Source: Gloeobacter violaceus PCC 7421 (GTDB taxonomy: Bacteria; Cyanobacteriota; Cyanobacteriia; Gloeobacterales; Gloeobacteraceae). Taken from it: 64,000 nucleotides of DNA. The stretch lies in assembly GCF_000011385.1 (NCBI RefSeq), contig NC_005125.1:1488001-1552000 (forward strand), written 5' to 3'. A program made the position numbers and the translations under genes. This document shows, piece after piece, positions 33,084 to 42,142 of this stretch (positions within the stretch are counted from its first letter, which is position 1; every line of letters begins with the position of its first letter). The notes below the pieces were generated by a model, which was given only the letters and a program-made list of their open reading frames with translations, ran no database searches and was not told where the DNA came from.

Positions 33084-35723
33084 ATGCCCCAGCCTGCTGC
33101 CTTGTCTGAGCGCCTTTACCGGTGGCTGCTGCTGGCCTACCCGACGGAGTTTCGTACCGAGTACGGCGAGGAGCTGGTGCAGGTTTTCCTTGACAACCTG
33201 CACGAAGAAAGTGTGGCGTACGGCCGTCGAGGTGTTCTTCGACTCTGGTGGGAAACGATGACGGATCTCTCGAGCACGGCCTTTGCCGAACACCTGGCCA
33301 TCTTCTGGCAGGATCTGCGCTACGGCGCCCGCATGCTTCTCAAAAGCGCCGGTTTTTCACTGGTGGCCATCTTCGTGCTCGCCCTCGGCATCGGCGCCAC
33401 CAGCGCCATGTTCAGCGTCGTCAACGGCGTGCTCCTCAGGCCCCTGTCTTTTCCTGAGCCTGAGCAGGTGGTGATGCTCTGGCAGACGAATCAGCGCGAG
33501 AACGATGAAAAAGTACGCACCTCGGTGGCCAACTTTGTCGACTGGCGCGAGCGCAACCGGGTCTTCTCGCATCTATCGCTGCTGCGCAGCTACCCGCAAA
33601 ATTACGTGAGCGACCGGGTGCCGGAGCGGCTGAGTGCTGCCCTGGTCTCGCCGGCTCTGCTGGAACTGGCGGGAATCCAGCCGCTCATCGGTCGGCCCTT
33701 CACCCAGGATGAGGAGATTGAAGGCAAAAACCAGGTGGTCATTCTGAGCGAGAGCTACTGGCGGCGCCGCTTCGATGCGAGCCCGGCGGTATTGGGCAAG
33801 CAGATGAAACTCGACGGCAAAAACCACACGGTCGTAGGAGTTGTACCTAACAATTTCGAATTTACCAACACGGTCGCCCGGCCGGTGGACATCTGGATTC
33901 CCTCGTCGATCAACCCGCCGAAGCGCGAGGAAAACCGCGGTGCCTTTGCCCATACCGTTGTCGGCCGCCTGAAGCCGGGCATATCAGTAGCACAAGCGCA
34001 ATCGGAGATGGACGCCATCGCCGCGCAACTGGCCCGGCAGCACCCGGAGGAGAACACCGGCTTCGGCATCCGGGTGGTGCCTTACTACGAGCAACTGGTA
34101 GGGGAGATCCGCCCGGCGCTGTTGGTGCTGCTCGGGGCGGTGGGCTGTGTGCTGCTCATCTGCTGCGCGAACGTTGCCAACTTGCTGCTGGTGCGCGCGG
34201 CGGTCCGTCAGCGTGAGATTGCCATCCGCACGGCCCTGGGGGCGAGCCGCTCCCGATTGTTCCGCCAGCTGCTTACCGAGAATATTTTGCTTACGGTGCT
34301 GGGAGGCGCTCTGGGTCTCGGTTTCGCCTGGGGAGCGGTGCAGTTGCTGGTGGCTCTCAATCCCGGCTCGCTGCCGCGCCTCGCCGAAATCCGCCTGGAC
34401 GGGACGGTGCTCGCCTTTACTGCAGCCATCGTGCTGGTCACCGGCACCGTCTTCAGCGTCGCTCCCGCCCTCCAGATTTCCCAGATTGATCTTGCCGATA
34501 ACCTCAAAGACGGCGGCCGGGGCTCCACCGCCGGAGCGGCCCGCAACCGGGTGCGCAGCGGCCTGGTCATTTCCGAGGTGGCACTGGCGCTGGTGCTGCT
34601 CAGTTGCGCGGGGCTATTGGCCAGGAGCTATCTGCTGTTGCAGGGAGTTGATCCGGGCTTTAACCCCAAAAACCTGATCTCCGCCCCCGTCATGCTCCCG
34701 GAGGCCAACTACGCCAAACCCCAGACGCAGGCAGCTTTTTTCGAACGGCTCGTTGAGCGGGTGCGCACCCTGCCGGGGGTCACTTCCGCAAGTGCGGTCA
34801 GCACCCTGCCGATGAGCGGCTCCAGCATGGTGATCGGCTTCACCGTGCGCGAGCAGCCCCCCAAGCCTCCCGGCCAGGGCAATGCGGCGGGTTACAACAG
34901 CGTCGATCCGGCCTATTTTCGAACGATGGGCATCCCGCTCATCCGGGGCCGGGCCTTTACCGACGCCGACAACGCAAAAGCCCCAAAAGTCGCCCTGATC
35001 AGCCAGGCCACCGCCCGACGCTTCTTCAAGAACGAAGATCCGATCGGCAAACACCTACGTCTTGATATTTCCAGAGGCGAAGGTGACTGCGAAATCATCG
35101 GCATCGTGGGCGATGTGCACCACGACGATCTTGCAAGCGAATCGCGCGCCGACATCTACGCGCCCTACCAGCAGGCCCCTTTGCCCTTCATGACCGTGGT
35201 AGCGCGCACGGCAGGCGAGCCGGCCGCCCTGGGCGATTCGCTGCGCCGGGTGGTAGCTGAAATCGACCCGGCCCAACCGGTCGGGACCATCCAGAGCGCC
35301 GAACAATATCTGGCGGATTCCACCGCCCAACCGCGCTTCAACACGGTGCTTCTGGGCGCCTTCGCTGCGGCTGCCCTGGTGCTCGCCGCCGTGGGCCTCT
35401 ACGGGGTGATGGCCTACTCGGTCACCCAGCGCACCCACGAAATCGGCGTGCGGCTCGCCCTGGGCGCCCGGCCCCGCGACATCCTGCAGATGGTCGTGGG
35501 CCAGGGCATGGGACTGGCCCTTTTGGGAGTCGGTCTCGGCCTCGCGGTCACCTTCGCCCTTGCCCGGCTCCTGTCGAGTCTGCTCTTCGGCGTCGAGGCC
35601 ATCGACCCACTCACCTTCCTGGCGGTAGCCGCCTTGCTCGCGTCGGTGGCGCTGCTGGCCAGTTACGTGCCCGCCCGCCGCGCCACCCGCGTCGATCCGA
35701 TGGTCGCTTTGCGCTATGAGTGA
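33084..35723 (+). CDS. ADOP-type (MacB/FtsX-like) ABC permease
   Basis: An 879-residue membrane protein. Residues 1-60 form the short soluble prefix typical of ADOP permeases ([20 protein letters not shown]). Two copies of the FtsX/MacB permease module follow, each with a large extracytoplasmic domain. The first has [20 protein letters not shown] and the third-helix region [20 protein letters not shown] with [16 protein letters not shown]. The second has [20 protein letters not shown] and [18 protein letters not shown]. No ATPase gene is adjacent, which is usual for these orphan permeases. Probably exports a lipid, peptide or drug under TetR control; the substrate is not visible. Confidence 0.88.
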   Translation: MPQPAALSERLYRWLLLAYPTEFRTEYGEELVQVFLDNLHEESVAYGRRGVLRLWWETMTDLSSTAFAEHLAIFWQDLRYGARMLLKSAGFSLVAIFVLALGIGATSAMFSVVNGVLLRPLSFPEPEQVVMLWQTNQRENDEKVRTSVANFVDWRERNRVFSHLSLLRSYPQNYVSDRVPERLSAALVSPALLELAGIQPLIGRPFTQDEEIEGKNQVVILSESYWRRRFDASPAVLGKQMKLDGKNHTVVGVVPNNFEFTNTVARPVDIWIPSSINPPKREENRGAFAHTVVGRLKPGISVAQAQSEMDAIAAQLARQHPEENTGFGIRVVPYYEQLVGEIRPALLVLLGAVGCVLLICCANVANLLLVRAAVRQREIAIRTALGASRSRLFRQLLTENILLTVLGGALGLGFAWGAVQLLVALNPGSLPRLAEIRLDGTVLAFTAAIVLVTGTVFSVAPALQISQIDLADNLKDGGRGSTAGAARNRVRSGLVISEVALALVLLSCAGLLARSYLLLQGVDPGFNPKNLISAPVMLPEANYAKPQTQAAFFERLVERVRTLPGVTSASAVSTLPMSGSSMVIGFTVREQPPKPPGQGNAAGYNSVDPAYFRTMGIPLIRGRAFTDADNAKAPKVALISQATARRFFKNEDPIGKHLRLDISRGEGDCEIIGIVGDVHHDDLASESRADIYAPYQQAPLPFMTVVARTAGEPAALGDSLRRVVAEIDPAQPVGTIQSAEQYLADSTAQPRFNTVLLGAFAAAALVLAAVGLYGVMAYSVTQRTHEIGVRLALGARPRDILQMVVGQGMGLALLGVGLGLAVTFALARLLSSLLFGVEAIDPLTFLAVAALLASVALLASYVPARRATRVDPMVALRYE

Positions 35724-35817
35724 AGCGCCGCAATCCGGCTGCCGGCTCAACCCGCCTGTTTGTCCGAGTGGTAATGCACGTCTAATCTGGAACTGTTCAA
35801 AACGATATTTCCCAGAT

Positions 35818-36885
35818 ATGCGTCGTCGTAGCTTGCTTTCCCTTCTGCCTATCCCTGTTGTTGTGCAAGTGCTGCCGCTGTACGCATCCGAGGTTTTACT
35901 CGATGCGAATCGCCGGCAGTTATTGTACGAGTTCCACAGCGGTCTCTGGATGAACCTGCATCACTTGTTGTACGAGCAGGCAGAGGCGCGGCGGGCGCGG
36001 GCCGGCGGCGGCTTGCCAACCCAGGTGAAGGCCCGGCTGGACGCCCTGCTCTCGCAGATCGATACCCTGCCCGCTGCGCCGAGGCGGATCTGGAACGATG
36101 CCCTGGAAGCCTACGAGCGAGTCTGGGTTCGTCGGGATCTGCTGTTCGACGACGGGATGACCCGGATCAAACTGCGCCTGGCCGAGCGGGAAGCGAGCCT
36201 CTCCCTGGTGGGGGCCAGTCTGCCGGATGACCTGCGGCGAGCCCTCCAGCTGGCGGCGCCGGTCTATCGGAAGCATTGGTGGCCCGAGCACGACCGGAAC
36301 AACCGCCAGAAGGCCGACGATCTCGCGCGGCGGGTGCAGGAGCTGGGTCTCGCCCTCACCGGACAGCTGGCCGCTCTGTATCGCTCCCCCTGGCCATCGA
36401 AGGGAAGACTGCGGGTCGAAATGGCTCCCTACGCAGGGTTCGGGGGCGCGTACACCTCCTTGGACCCGACTTTCACCGTCTACCAGAACACCGACCCACG
36501 CAAGCGGGACTGGTTGGGTCTTGAGATCCTCTTTCACGAAACCAGCCACGCCATGATCGCCCCGGTGGAGACAGCGATCACTCGCTCCTGCCAAAAGCGG
36601 GGGCGGGCGGTGCCAGAGGACCTTTGGCATGTCCTGCTCTTCTACACGACTGGGGAGGCGGTTCGGCAGGCTCTAGCCAGACGCGGCATCGAAGGGTACG
36701 TTCAGTACGCCGATGCCAACGGGGTGTACGGACGGGCCGGTTGGTTGCCGTACCGACAAGCACTCGCCCTCCACTGGCAGCCCTACATCGACGGGCAGGC
36801 TGATTTCGACGGGGCTATCGCGGGCATCGTTGACGCCTTGCCACCGAAGCCGACAATGGATAACGGGCGAAGCACTCCTTCTTAA
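35818..36885 (+). CDS. Secreted HExxH zinc-metallopeptidase-like protein
   Basis: About 355 residues from ATG 35818 with an N-terminal signal peptide (RRRSLLSLLPIPVVVQVLPL). A gluzincin-like HExxH motif occurs as ILFHETSHAMIAP near residue 240, preceded by a domain with VEMAPYAGFGGAYTSLDPTF. A possible third ligand Glu lies in TTGEAVRQAL about 40 residues later. I do not recognise a named family. The open frame extends to 35716, but those residues precede the signal peptide and overlap the permease end. The 3' end runs into a repeat-rich region. Confidence 0.72.
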   Translation: MRRRSLLSLLPIPVVVQVLPLYASEVLLDANRRQLLYEFHSGLWMNLHHLLYEQAEARRARAGGGLPTQVKARLDALLSQIDTLPAAPRRIWNDALEAYERVWVRRDLLFDDGMTRIKLRLAEREASLSLVGASLPDDLRRALQLAAPVYRKHWWPEHDRNNRQKADDLARRVQELGLALTGQLAALYRSPWPSKGRLRVEMAPYAGFGGAYTSLDPTFTVYQNTDPRKRDWLGLEILFHETSHAMIAPVETAITRSCQKRGRAVPEDLWHVLLFYTTGEAVRQALARRGIEGYVQYADANGVYGRAGWLPYRQALALHWQPYIDGQADFDGAIAGIVDALPPKPTMDNGRSTPS

Positions 36886-36968
36886 TCCGACCACTGGAAA
36901 AAGTTGAGGGCGATAAATTGTCTCTGAAGCGGCAGCTTGCAGCTTTCCAGGTTGGTTATCGATTGAAC

Positions 36969-37066
36969 GATATAGCTGTCGCCACTTAGGCTAGGACTTT
37001 TTGACCATGTCCGAGTTCATAGGCACTTGATCCATGTGTCCTAAGGATCTAGGCGACAGCTATATC
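36969..37066. repeat. 98-bp MITE-like element
   Basis: Perfect 15-bp terminal inverted repeats (36969-36983 and 37052-37066, GATATAGCTGTCGCC and its complement), extended inward by CTTAGG/CCTAAG. They enclose a short AT-rich core with no reading frame. The size and TA-containing ends suggest a non-autonomous element of an IS630/Tc1-like transposase; family assignment is tentative. Confidence 0.65.
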
Positions 37067-37108
37067 AACGTAAATCATCCGCTTATTTCTATTGGCGTCA
37101 GTATAGAT

Positions 37109-37441
37109 CCCACATTCCGCATGTGTATTTATACTCAGTCAAAAATTCTCCGGGGGTGGAGCGGCAGTTGTAGGAATTTGTGAGAAACCTTGAAAGCTTT
37201 GCAGGGCAAGAACTTTGGCCTTCAATGCCCGAATGGGTGCTTCAGGCCGAGGCAGGGGAGTGAGCGTCAAGCAGTGCTCAAATTGCCCAAAACGACAGAA
37301 ATTGAGGGGATTCGGCTTGCTTTCTGATGTTTCAGACTGGATCTTGACGTGAACTACTCAATTCATTGAAAATCCAGGATCCCTACGCAGAGGCTGTTTC
37401 GATAATTCATTGAGAAATTAGATTAACCTGCGGAAAGTGGG
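37109..37441 (+). repeat. 333-bp repeat, left copy of an inverted pair
   Basis: This unit recurs at 41226-41558 in opposite orientation with the same length; by eye I found one clear mismatch. Its own ends are imperfect terminal inverted repeats (CCCACATTCCGCA and TGCGGAAAGTGGG, one mismatch in 13). ATAGAT occurs directly on both sides (37103-37108 and 37442-37447), as a target duplication would. It carries no credible reading frame, so it looks like a miniature transposable element. Confidence 0.88.
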
Positions 37442-37447
37442 ATAGAT

Positions 37448-37657
37448 CCTACATTCCGCACTTCCAACTGGCACATTGAGAATTAACGACGAAGCAATCG
37501 AGTTTACAGCAATCGTACCCTGTGCGATTCGCAACTGTACCAGCTTATTGAGAGTGAAGAACGCATAGTTCGTCTGAACTAAATATCTTGAAACGCTTGC
37601 TGTGAAAGAGTTTTGAGCTTAATAGTTTGGTGTGACACTTAAAGGGCGGAAAGTGGG
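37448..37657. repeat. Second element with the same terminal repeats (about 210 bp)
   Basis: It starts CCTACATTCCGCA (37448-37460) and ends GGGCGGAAAGTGGG (37644-37657), the same terminal sequences as the 333-bp repeat but with a different interior. It abuts the left 333-bp copy. The interior is AT-rich with no frame. Probably a related or internally deleted element. Confidence 0.5.
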
Positions 37658-37717
37658 TTTCTAGTATCGTCTGTGGGATTTTCCTTTCAAGGATTAGTTG
37701 CACATCGCGTTATTTAC

Positions 37718-38326
37718 CTAATCTAATATTGGGCAGGCTTGCAATGCCGTCTGAACAACTTGTAGGAGTTCCGTGCGACTGGCTCCACCTGCTGCTTGCA
37801 CGGACAGTCCAGCGTTGACCGTGAGTACAAAGCGGGCAAGGGCAGCAGGGTCAGCATCAGGCGGCAAGTCCCCCTCAGATAACGCCCGCTCGAAGCGAGC
37901 GCGGATAGCAATCTCGCCTGCCGCTCGGCGTTCTGCCAATTCTTGATGAAGCGGATCCTCTGGCTCTGCACAGGCGAGCAGACTCTGTGTAACCAGACAT
38001 CTAGACGGATTGCCTGGATTGGTCACTAAATCCACAACGCCCTGCATCATCCGCTCGATCACTCTCCGAGCCGTTGGTTCCTCAAGGGCATCCCGATAGT
38101 TGTGCTGATCGCGATAGCGGTCGAGTGCCTTGCGGAATAAAGTCTCCTTGTTGCCAAAGGCGGCGTAAAGGCTGGGACGGTTAATACCCATCGCCTCAGT
38201 CAGATCGGTGAGCGATGTCCCCAAATAGCCCTTGCGCCAGAACAGCAGCAAAGCCTGATCTAAAGCTGTGTCGATATTAAAAGCGCGAGGACGACCCTGC
38301 ACACCCTGAGACTTTCTCGTTTCCAT
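37718..38326 (-). CDS. TetR-family regulator of the dehydrogenase/hydrolase cassette
   Basis: About 202 residues from ATG 38326. The N-terminal helix-turn-helix reads ALDQALLLFWRKGYLGTSLT then DLTEAMGINRPSLYAAFGNK, the TetR subgroup near ComR/YcdC-like repressors with a TetR_C_16-like C-terminus (VIERMMQGVVDLVTNPGNPS). The open frame to 38422 lacks support. It is divergent from the SDR gene across about 110 bases holding promoter and palindrome, so it most likely represses the three-gene operon in response to a small electrophile or quinone; the ligand is a guess. Confidence 0.88.
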   Translation of the reverse strand: METRKSQGVQGRPRAFNIDTALDQALLLFWRKGYLGTSLTDLTEAMGINRPSLYAAFGNKETLFRKALDRYRDQHNYRDALEEPTARRVIERMMQGVVDLVTNPGNPSRCLVTQSLLACAEPEDPLHQELAERRAAGEIAIRARFERALSEGDLPPDADPAALARFVLTVNAGLSVQAAGGASRTELLQVVQTALQACPILD

Positions 38327-38347
38327 ACCGTTCAGTATAAAACTTCC

Positions 38348-38390
38348 TTGACAGCTTGAGAAGTCCTGCGCTAATCTGTACCAATCGGTA
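38348..38390 (+). promoter_or_regulatory. Promoter and TetR operator candidate for the cassette operon
   Basis: TTGACA (38348-38353) and TAATCT (38372-38377) are 18 bases apart. The 12-bp palindrome-like TACCAATCGGTA (38379-38390) follows directly, where a TetR protein would block initiation. AAAGGAG then precedes the SDR start at 38434. Confidence 0.5.
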
Positions 38391-38433
38391 AATAAATACT
38401 GATTTGGCAGTGACACACCCAAAGGAGTCCATC

Positions 38434-39189
38434 ATGACGACAACACTGGCAGGCAAAGTTGCACTGGTTACGGGTGGTTCTCGCGGTCTAGGAGCGGCGA
38501 TCGCCTCAGCACTAGCCGCCCAAGGTGCTGACGTTGCAATCAGCTATGTCGTGTCAGCAGAAAAAGCGGAGGCGGTCGTTCAGGAGTTGAAAAAGACAGG
38601 CGTGCGCGCCATCGCGATCAAGAGCGACCAGTCCGACCCGTCTTCCGCTAAGTCCTTGATCGATGCCGTCGTCTCACATTTCGGTAAGCTCCACATCCTC
38701 GTGAACAATGCGGCGATCGTGGTTCAGGGCAAGAAGGTTGACGATCCTGAACTCAATGCCGATGAATACGACCGTCAGTGGTACATCAATGTGCTCGGTG
38801 CTGTTGCAACAACGCGAGCCGCAGCACAGAAACTCTCGGACTGTGGGCGGATCATTTTCATCGGTTCTGGCCTTGGCAGCCGTGTCCCATTCCCAGGCGT
38901 GGCGGACTACGCGGGCACTAAGGCGGCGATCGTAGGGTATGCGAAAGGTGTCCAGCGTGATCTTGGTCCGCGCAACATCACCGTAAACGTCGTGCAGCCA
39001 GGCATCATGCCGACGGACATGGCGGCAGCCGTAGCCGACAAACTGCCGGAAGCGATCATGGATCTTCACGCAATCCGCCGGATCGCAACCTTGGAGGAGG
39101 TGGCGGCGACCGTTTGCTTCCTTGCAGGTTCAGACGCTGGCTACATCAGCGGCGGCGTAGTGGATGTGTCCGGCGGATTCCAAATCTGA
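38434..39189 (+). CDS. Short-chain dehydrogenase/reductase
   Basis: A 251-residue classical SDR from ATG 38434 (AAAGGAG 7 nt upstream). The cofactor-binding TGGSRGLGAAIA is near residue 13, NNAA follows near residue 90, and the active-site Ser is in FIGSGLGS. The Tyr and Lys are in YAGTKAAIVGYAKG and the C-terminal GGVVDVSGGFQI closes the fold. The Arg after the first glycines suggests NADPH. It is the first gene of a three-gene operon with the hydrolase and second SDR. Substrate unknown. Confidence 0.92.
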   Translation: MTTTLAGKVALVTGGSRGLGAAIASALAAQGADVAISYVVSAEKAEAVVQELKKTGVRAIAIKSDQSDPSSAKSLIDAVVSHFGKLHILVNNAAIVVQGKKVDDPELNADEYDRQWYINVLGAVATTRAAAQKLSDCGRIIFIGSGLGSRVPFPGVADYAGTKAAIVGYAKGVQRDLGPRNITVNVVQPGIMPTDMAAAVADKLPEAIMDLHAIRRIATLEEVAATVCFLAGSDAGYISGGVVDVSGGFQI

Positions 39190-39237
39190 GCGCCGAAGCA
39201 GCTCAAAACTTTTACACGTGCAATCAAAGGAAAAGAT

Positions 39238-40116
39238 ATGAAAATACGCTACGGGTTTCGACAGGTCGGCGATGTCGAAGTGTTCTACCGCGAGGCTGGG
39301 TCAAGCGATGCGCCAGTGATACTGCTGTTGCACGGCTTTCCAACCGCTAGCCACATGTTCCGCGACCTGATCCCTCTCCTTGCCGATCGCTTTCGGCTCG
39401 TCGCGCCGGATCTGCCTGGTTTCGGACAGACCAAGGCACCGCCGCGCGGGACGTTCGACTACACGTTCGACCGCCTTGCCGACGTGATCGAGGGCTTCGT
39501 CGATGCTTTGTCGCTCGATCAATACGTGCTCTACATCTTCGACTACGGTGCGCCGATAGGACTGCGTCTGGCGATGCGCCATTCTGAACGGATATCTGCG
39601 ATCGTCTCGCAGAACGGCAACGCCTACATTGAGGGTTTCAGTGACGAATGGGGCACGTGGGAGTCCTATTGGCGCGAACCGAGCGCAGCGAACCGGGAAG
39701 CCTGCCGACCCTCGCTCGCGCCGGACATAATCCGGAACTGGCAGTATGGTACCGGAGCCGATCCAAACCTTTTGTCGCCCGACGGCTACGAACTTGACAT
39801 CGCCTACATGGGGCGACCGGGCGCGGAGGAGATCCAGCTCGACCTAATCCTCGACTACCGCAGCAACGTCGCGCTCTATCCGGTCTTCCAGTCCTACTTT
39901 CGCGAGCACCGTCCGCCGCTTCTCGCCGTTTGGGGCCGTCATGATCCGGCGTTTCTGCCCGCTGGTGCCGCCGCTTATCAGCGAGATCTCCCGGATGCAA
40001 AGATTCATCTGCTCGATGCCGGACATTTCGCGCTGGAGACACATGCGGAGGAGGTGGCAATTTTGATCCGCACGTTCCTCGATAGCGCGATCGGTTCCAC
40101 CACAGTGAAAATCTAA
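39238..40116 (+). CDS. Alpha/beta hydrolase (epoxide hydrolase/dehalogenase type)
   Basis: A 292-residue alpha/beta hydrolase. The oxyanion motif LLLHGFPTASHMFRDL is near residue 33. The nucleophile elbow reads IFDYGAPIGLRLA, so the nucleophile is Asp rather than Ser, as in epoxide hydrolases and haloalkane dehalogenases. The catalytic His is in DAGHFALETH near residue 262 and the acid is probably in WGRHDPAFLP. It lies 48 nt after the SDR gene in an operon suggesting detoxification or metabolism of a small organic compound. Confidence 0.9.
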   Translation: MKIRYGFRQVGDVEVFYREAGSSDAPVILLLHGFPTASHMFRDLIPLLADRFRLVAPDLPGFGQTKAPPRGTFDYTFDRLADVIEGFVDALSLDQYVLYIFDYGAPIGLRLAMRHSERISAIVSQNGNAYIEGFSDEWGTWESYWREPSAANREACRPSLAPDIIRNWQYGTGADPNLLSPDGYELDIAYMGRPGAEEIQLDLILDYRSNVALYPVFQSYFREHRPPLLAVWGRHDPAFLPAGAAAYQRDLPDAKIHLLDAGHFALETHAEEVAILIRTFLDSAIGSTTVKI

Positions 40117-40135
40117 CTCAGTAAAGGATGAAGTC

Positions 40136-41101
40136 ATGACCCAAAAATATGGACCCAAGACAACAACCGACGAAGTGCTTTCCGGCATTGAACTCAAGGG
40201 AAAGCGATTTCTGATTACGGGTGCATCGTCGGGCATTGGGCTTGAAACCGCCCGCTCACTGGTCTCTCACGGCGCTAGCGTCGTCGGCGCGGTCAGAAAC
40301 CTCGCTAAAGCTGAGCCAGCCACTGCATCGGTTCGTGATGCCGCGTCGCAGGGCGGCAGCTTGGAGTTGATCAATCTCGATCTGGCATCCTTGCAAAGCG
40401 TTCGCGCCTGTGCGGATAAACTGTTGGCTGACGGTCAACCGTTCGATGCCATCATCGCTAACGCTGGTGTTATGGCAACTCCGTTCGGTCGGACGATCGA
40501 CGGCTTTGAAGTCCAGTTCGGGACGAACCATCTTGGCCATTTTGCCCTGATCAATCAGATCGAGCCGCTGCTCGCCAATGATGGACGGCTGGTGGTCCTA
40601 TCATCGCTCGCGCATCGCGGTGCCGATATCGACTTGGACGATCCGAATTTCGAGCAGCAGGCATACGATCCATGGGTCGCTTATAGCCGATCGAAAACCG
40701 CCAATTCACTATTCGCTGTGGAGTTTGACAGGCGGTATCGCGATCGCGGCATTCGGGCTGCTTCGGTGATGCCCGGAAACAGTCTGACGGATCTACCCCG
40801 CCATCTCTCGCCAGAGGACTTGCAGGGACTTTTGCAGACTGTTGACGCAGCGCGCACGGAAGCGGGTCTGCCGCCGAAAGAGTTGAAAGAAATTTCGCAG
40901 GCAGCCGCGACATCGGTCTGGGCAGCAGTCGTGGCGAATAAAGACGAGATCGGTGGACATTATCTTGAGGATTGTGCGGTCGTGCCGATCGATGATACGC
41001 CCAACCCGTTTGCCGACGGCGTCAGGTCGTATGCGCTCGACGCTAACAGGGCTAAGCAACTGTGGGCGAAAAGCGAGGAATTGATCAGCGCTGCGTCTTG
41101 A
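40136..41101 (+). CDS. Short-chain dehydrogenase/reductase (retinol/WWOX-like subgroup)
   Basis: A 321-residue SDR with cofactor motif ITGASSGIGLETAR near residue 27, ANAGVMATP near residue 103, NHLGHFALI near 125, active-site VVLSSLAHRG and YSRSKTANSLFAVE. The long C-terminal extension and the NHLGHF motif place it in the subgroup of retinol dehydrogenase-like and protochlorophyllide-reductase-like proteins. It is the third gene of the cassette operon, 19 nt after the hydrolase. Confidence 0.9.
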   Translation: MTQKYGPKTTTDEVLSGIELKGKRFLITGASSGIGLETARSLVSHGASVVGAVRNLAKAEPATASVRDAASQGGSLELINLDLASLQSVRACADKLLADGQPFDAIIANAGVMATPFGRTIDGFEVQFGTNHLGHFALINQIEPLLANDGRLVVLSSLAHRGADIDLDDPNFEQQAYDPWVAYSRSKTANSLFAVEFDRRYRDRGIRAASVMPGNSLTDLPRHLSPEDLQGLLQTVDAARTEAGLPPKELKEISQAAATSVWAAVVANKDEIGGHYLEDCAVVPIDDTPNPFADGVRSYALDANRAKQLWAKSEELISAAS

Positions 41102-41225
41102 AGGTTATCGCGCAAGAATCTGAAAGAAACCGAGCATTAGAATTCATTACAATTCGGTTAAATCAGACAAGAATCCAATGCGGTATTCATAGGAGATTGC
41201 AATGCCTTACGCTACTGTTGGTCAA

Positions 41226-41558
41226 CCCACTTTCCGCAGGTTAATCTAATTTCTCAATGAATTATCGAAACAGCCTCTGCGTAGGGAGCCTGGATTTTCA
41301 ATGAATTGAGTAGTTCACGTCAAGATCCAGTCTGAAACATCAGAAAGCAAGCCGAATCCCCTCAATTTCTGTCGTTTTGGGCAATTTGAGCACTGCTTGA
41401 CGCTCACTCCCCTGCCTCGGCCTGAAGCACCCATTCGGGCATTGAAGGCCAAAGTTCTTGCCCTGCAAAGCTTTCAAGGTTTCTCACAAATTCCTACAAC
41501 TGCCGCTCCACCCCCGGAGAATTTTTGACTGAGTATAAATACACATGCGGAATGTGGG
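41226..41558 (-). repeat. 333-bp repeat, right copy of the inverted pair
   Basis: Reverse complement of 37109-37441 over its full length, with one mismatch seen. Its right end abuts directly the duplicated devA 3' region that starts at 41559. No target duplication is visible around this copy (GGTCAA left, CTTCAT right). Confidence 0.88.
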
Positions 41559-41708
41559 CTTCATCAGCGAGCGAGGGCAATGAAAGCCATGACTGCGAAG
41601 CCGATGCCCTTTTAAAGAGCATTCGTGGGGCATTGTTCAAGCGCGCACGGCGGTTTCACTCTGCACCAGTCGGCCGTCCTCCATGTGCGCGGTGCGGGTG
41701 GCGACATC
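41559..41708. repeat. Direct repeat 1: duplicated devA 3' end and flank
   Basis: About 150 bases match 42761-42909 in the same orientation with scattered differences (about 90 percent or better by eye). The match covers the last codons of devA, its stop and about 75 bases beyond. Confidence 0.85.
41637..41708 (-). pseudogene. Truncated devA copy (C-terminal 23 codons)
   Basis: The minus-strand reading ends DVATRTAHMEDGRLVQSETA then VRA and a stop, the same C-terminus as the intact devA at 42838 with Val to Ala replaced once. Upstream of 41708 the sequence diverges, so only the tail remains. It marks an old duplication of the dev locus or an insertion between two copies. Confidence 0.75.
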
Positions 41709-41779
41709 AGCGATGTTGCTCATGTGTTTGGCCACGGTACCGGTGTTCGCGTTTGTTGCTGCAGGGTAGGATCGTGGGC

Positions 41780-42142
41780 ATGGCAGGCCCCTTTACGGCG
41801 GATTTTGCGGTTGAACCTTTGAGTAGCAAGCAGCTCGGACGGCTACTCGCCGATTTGCGTTCGGAACTCGAAATACTGTACGGTCCGCGTCTGGTGCGGT
41901 CGGTCCTGTTCGGCTCCTACGCGCGAGGTGCCGCTGGTTCCGAATCGGATGTGGACGTGCTCACGGTGCTGACAGATCCGGTCGATCCGATGTTGGAGAT
42001 CGAGCGCACCGGTGCGCTGGTGGGGCGGCTACTAAGCGAGCATGGTAAGCTCGTCGGGCTGTTGGCCGTCGGGAAATTGTTATACGACACGGGCGGGTGG
42101 AGCCTTGTCGAGAACGTGCGTGAGGAGGGGATCGAATTTTGA
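41780..42142 (+). CDS. MNT-type minimal nucleotidyltransferase (antitoxin)
   Basis: A 120-residue protein from ATG 41780 with the nucleotidyltransferase signature VLFGSYARGAAGSESDVDVL near residue 43, containing GSxxxG and the DxD metal-binding pair. In MNT/HEPN modules this protein neutralises the HEPN toxin by adding AMP to it. The frame continues upstream to 41525 through the repeat and is not used. Its stop overlaps the next start (TTGA). Confidence 0.9.
   Translation: MAGPFTADFAVEPLSSKQLGRLLADLRSELEILYGPRLVRSVLFGSYARGAAGSESDVDVLTVLTDPVDPMLEIERTGALVGRLLSEHGKLVGLLAVGKLLYDTGGWSLVENVREEGIEF

Larger units (their letters stand above)
37109..41558. mobile_element. Inverted-repeat-bracketed cassette (possible composite transposon)
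   Basis: Nearly identical 333-bp inverted repeats delimit a segment holding one TetR regulator, two short-chain dehydrogenases and an alpha/beta hydrolase, but no transposase. The near identity of the ends implies recent movement or ongoing conversion. The outer flanks (GTATAGAT on the left, CTTCATCA on the right) do not form a target duplication, so the whole block may not have moved as one unit. Invertible DNA is another reading. Confidence 0.55.

Noticed and set aside
37103-41566. Target duplication around the whole 37.1-41.6 kb block
   Set aside because: Outer flanks ATAGAT and CTTCAT do not match; only the left 333-bp unit has matching flanks.
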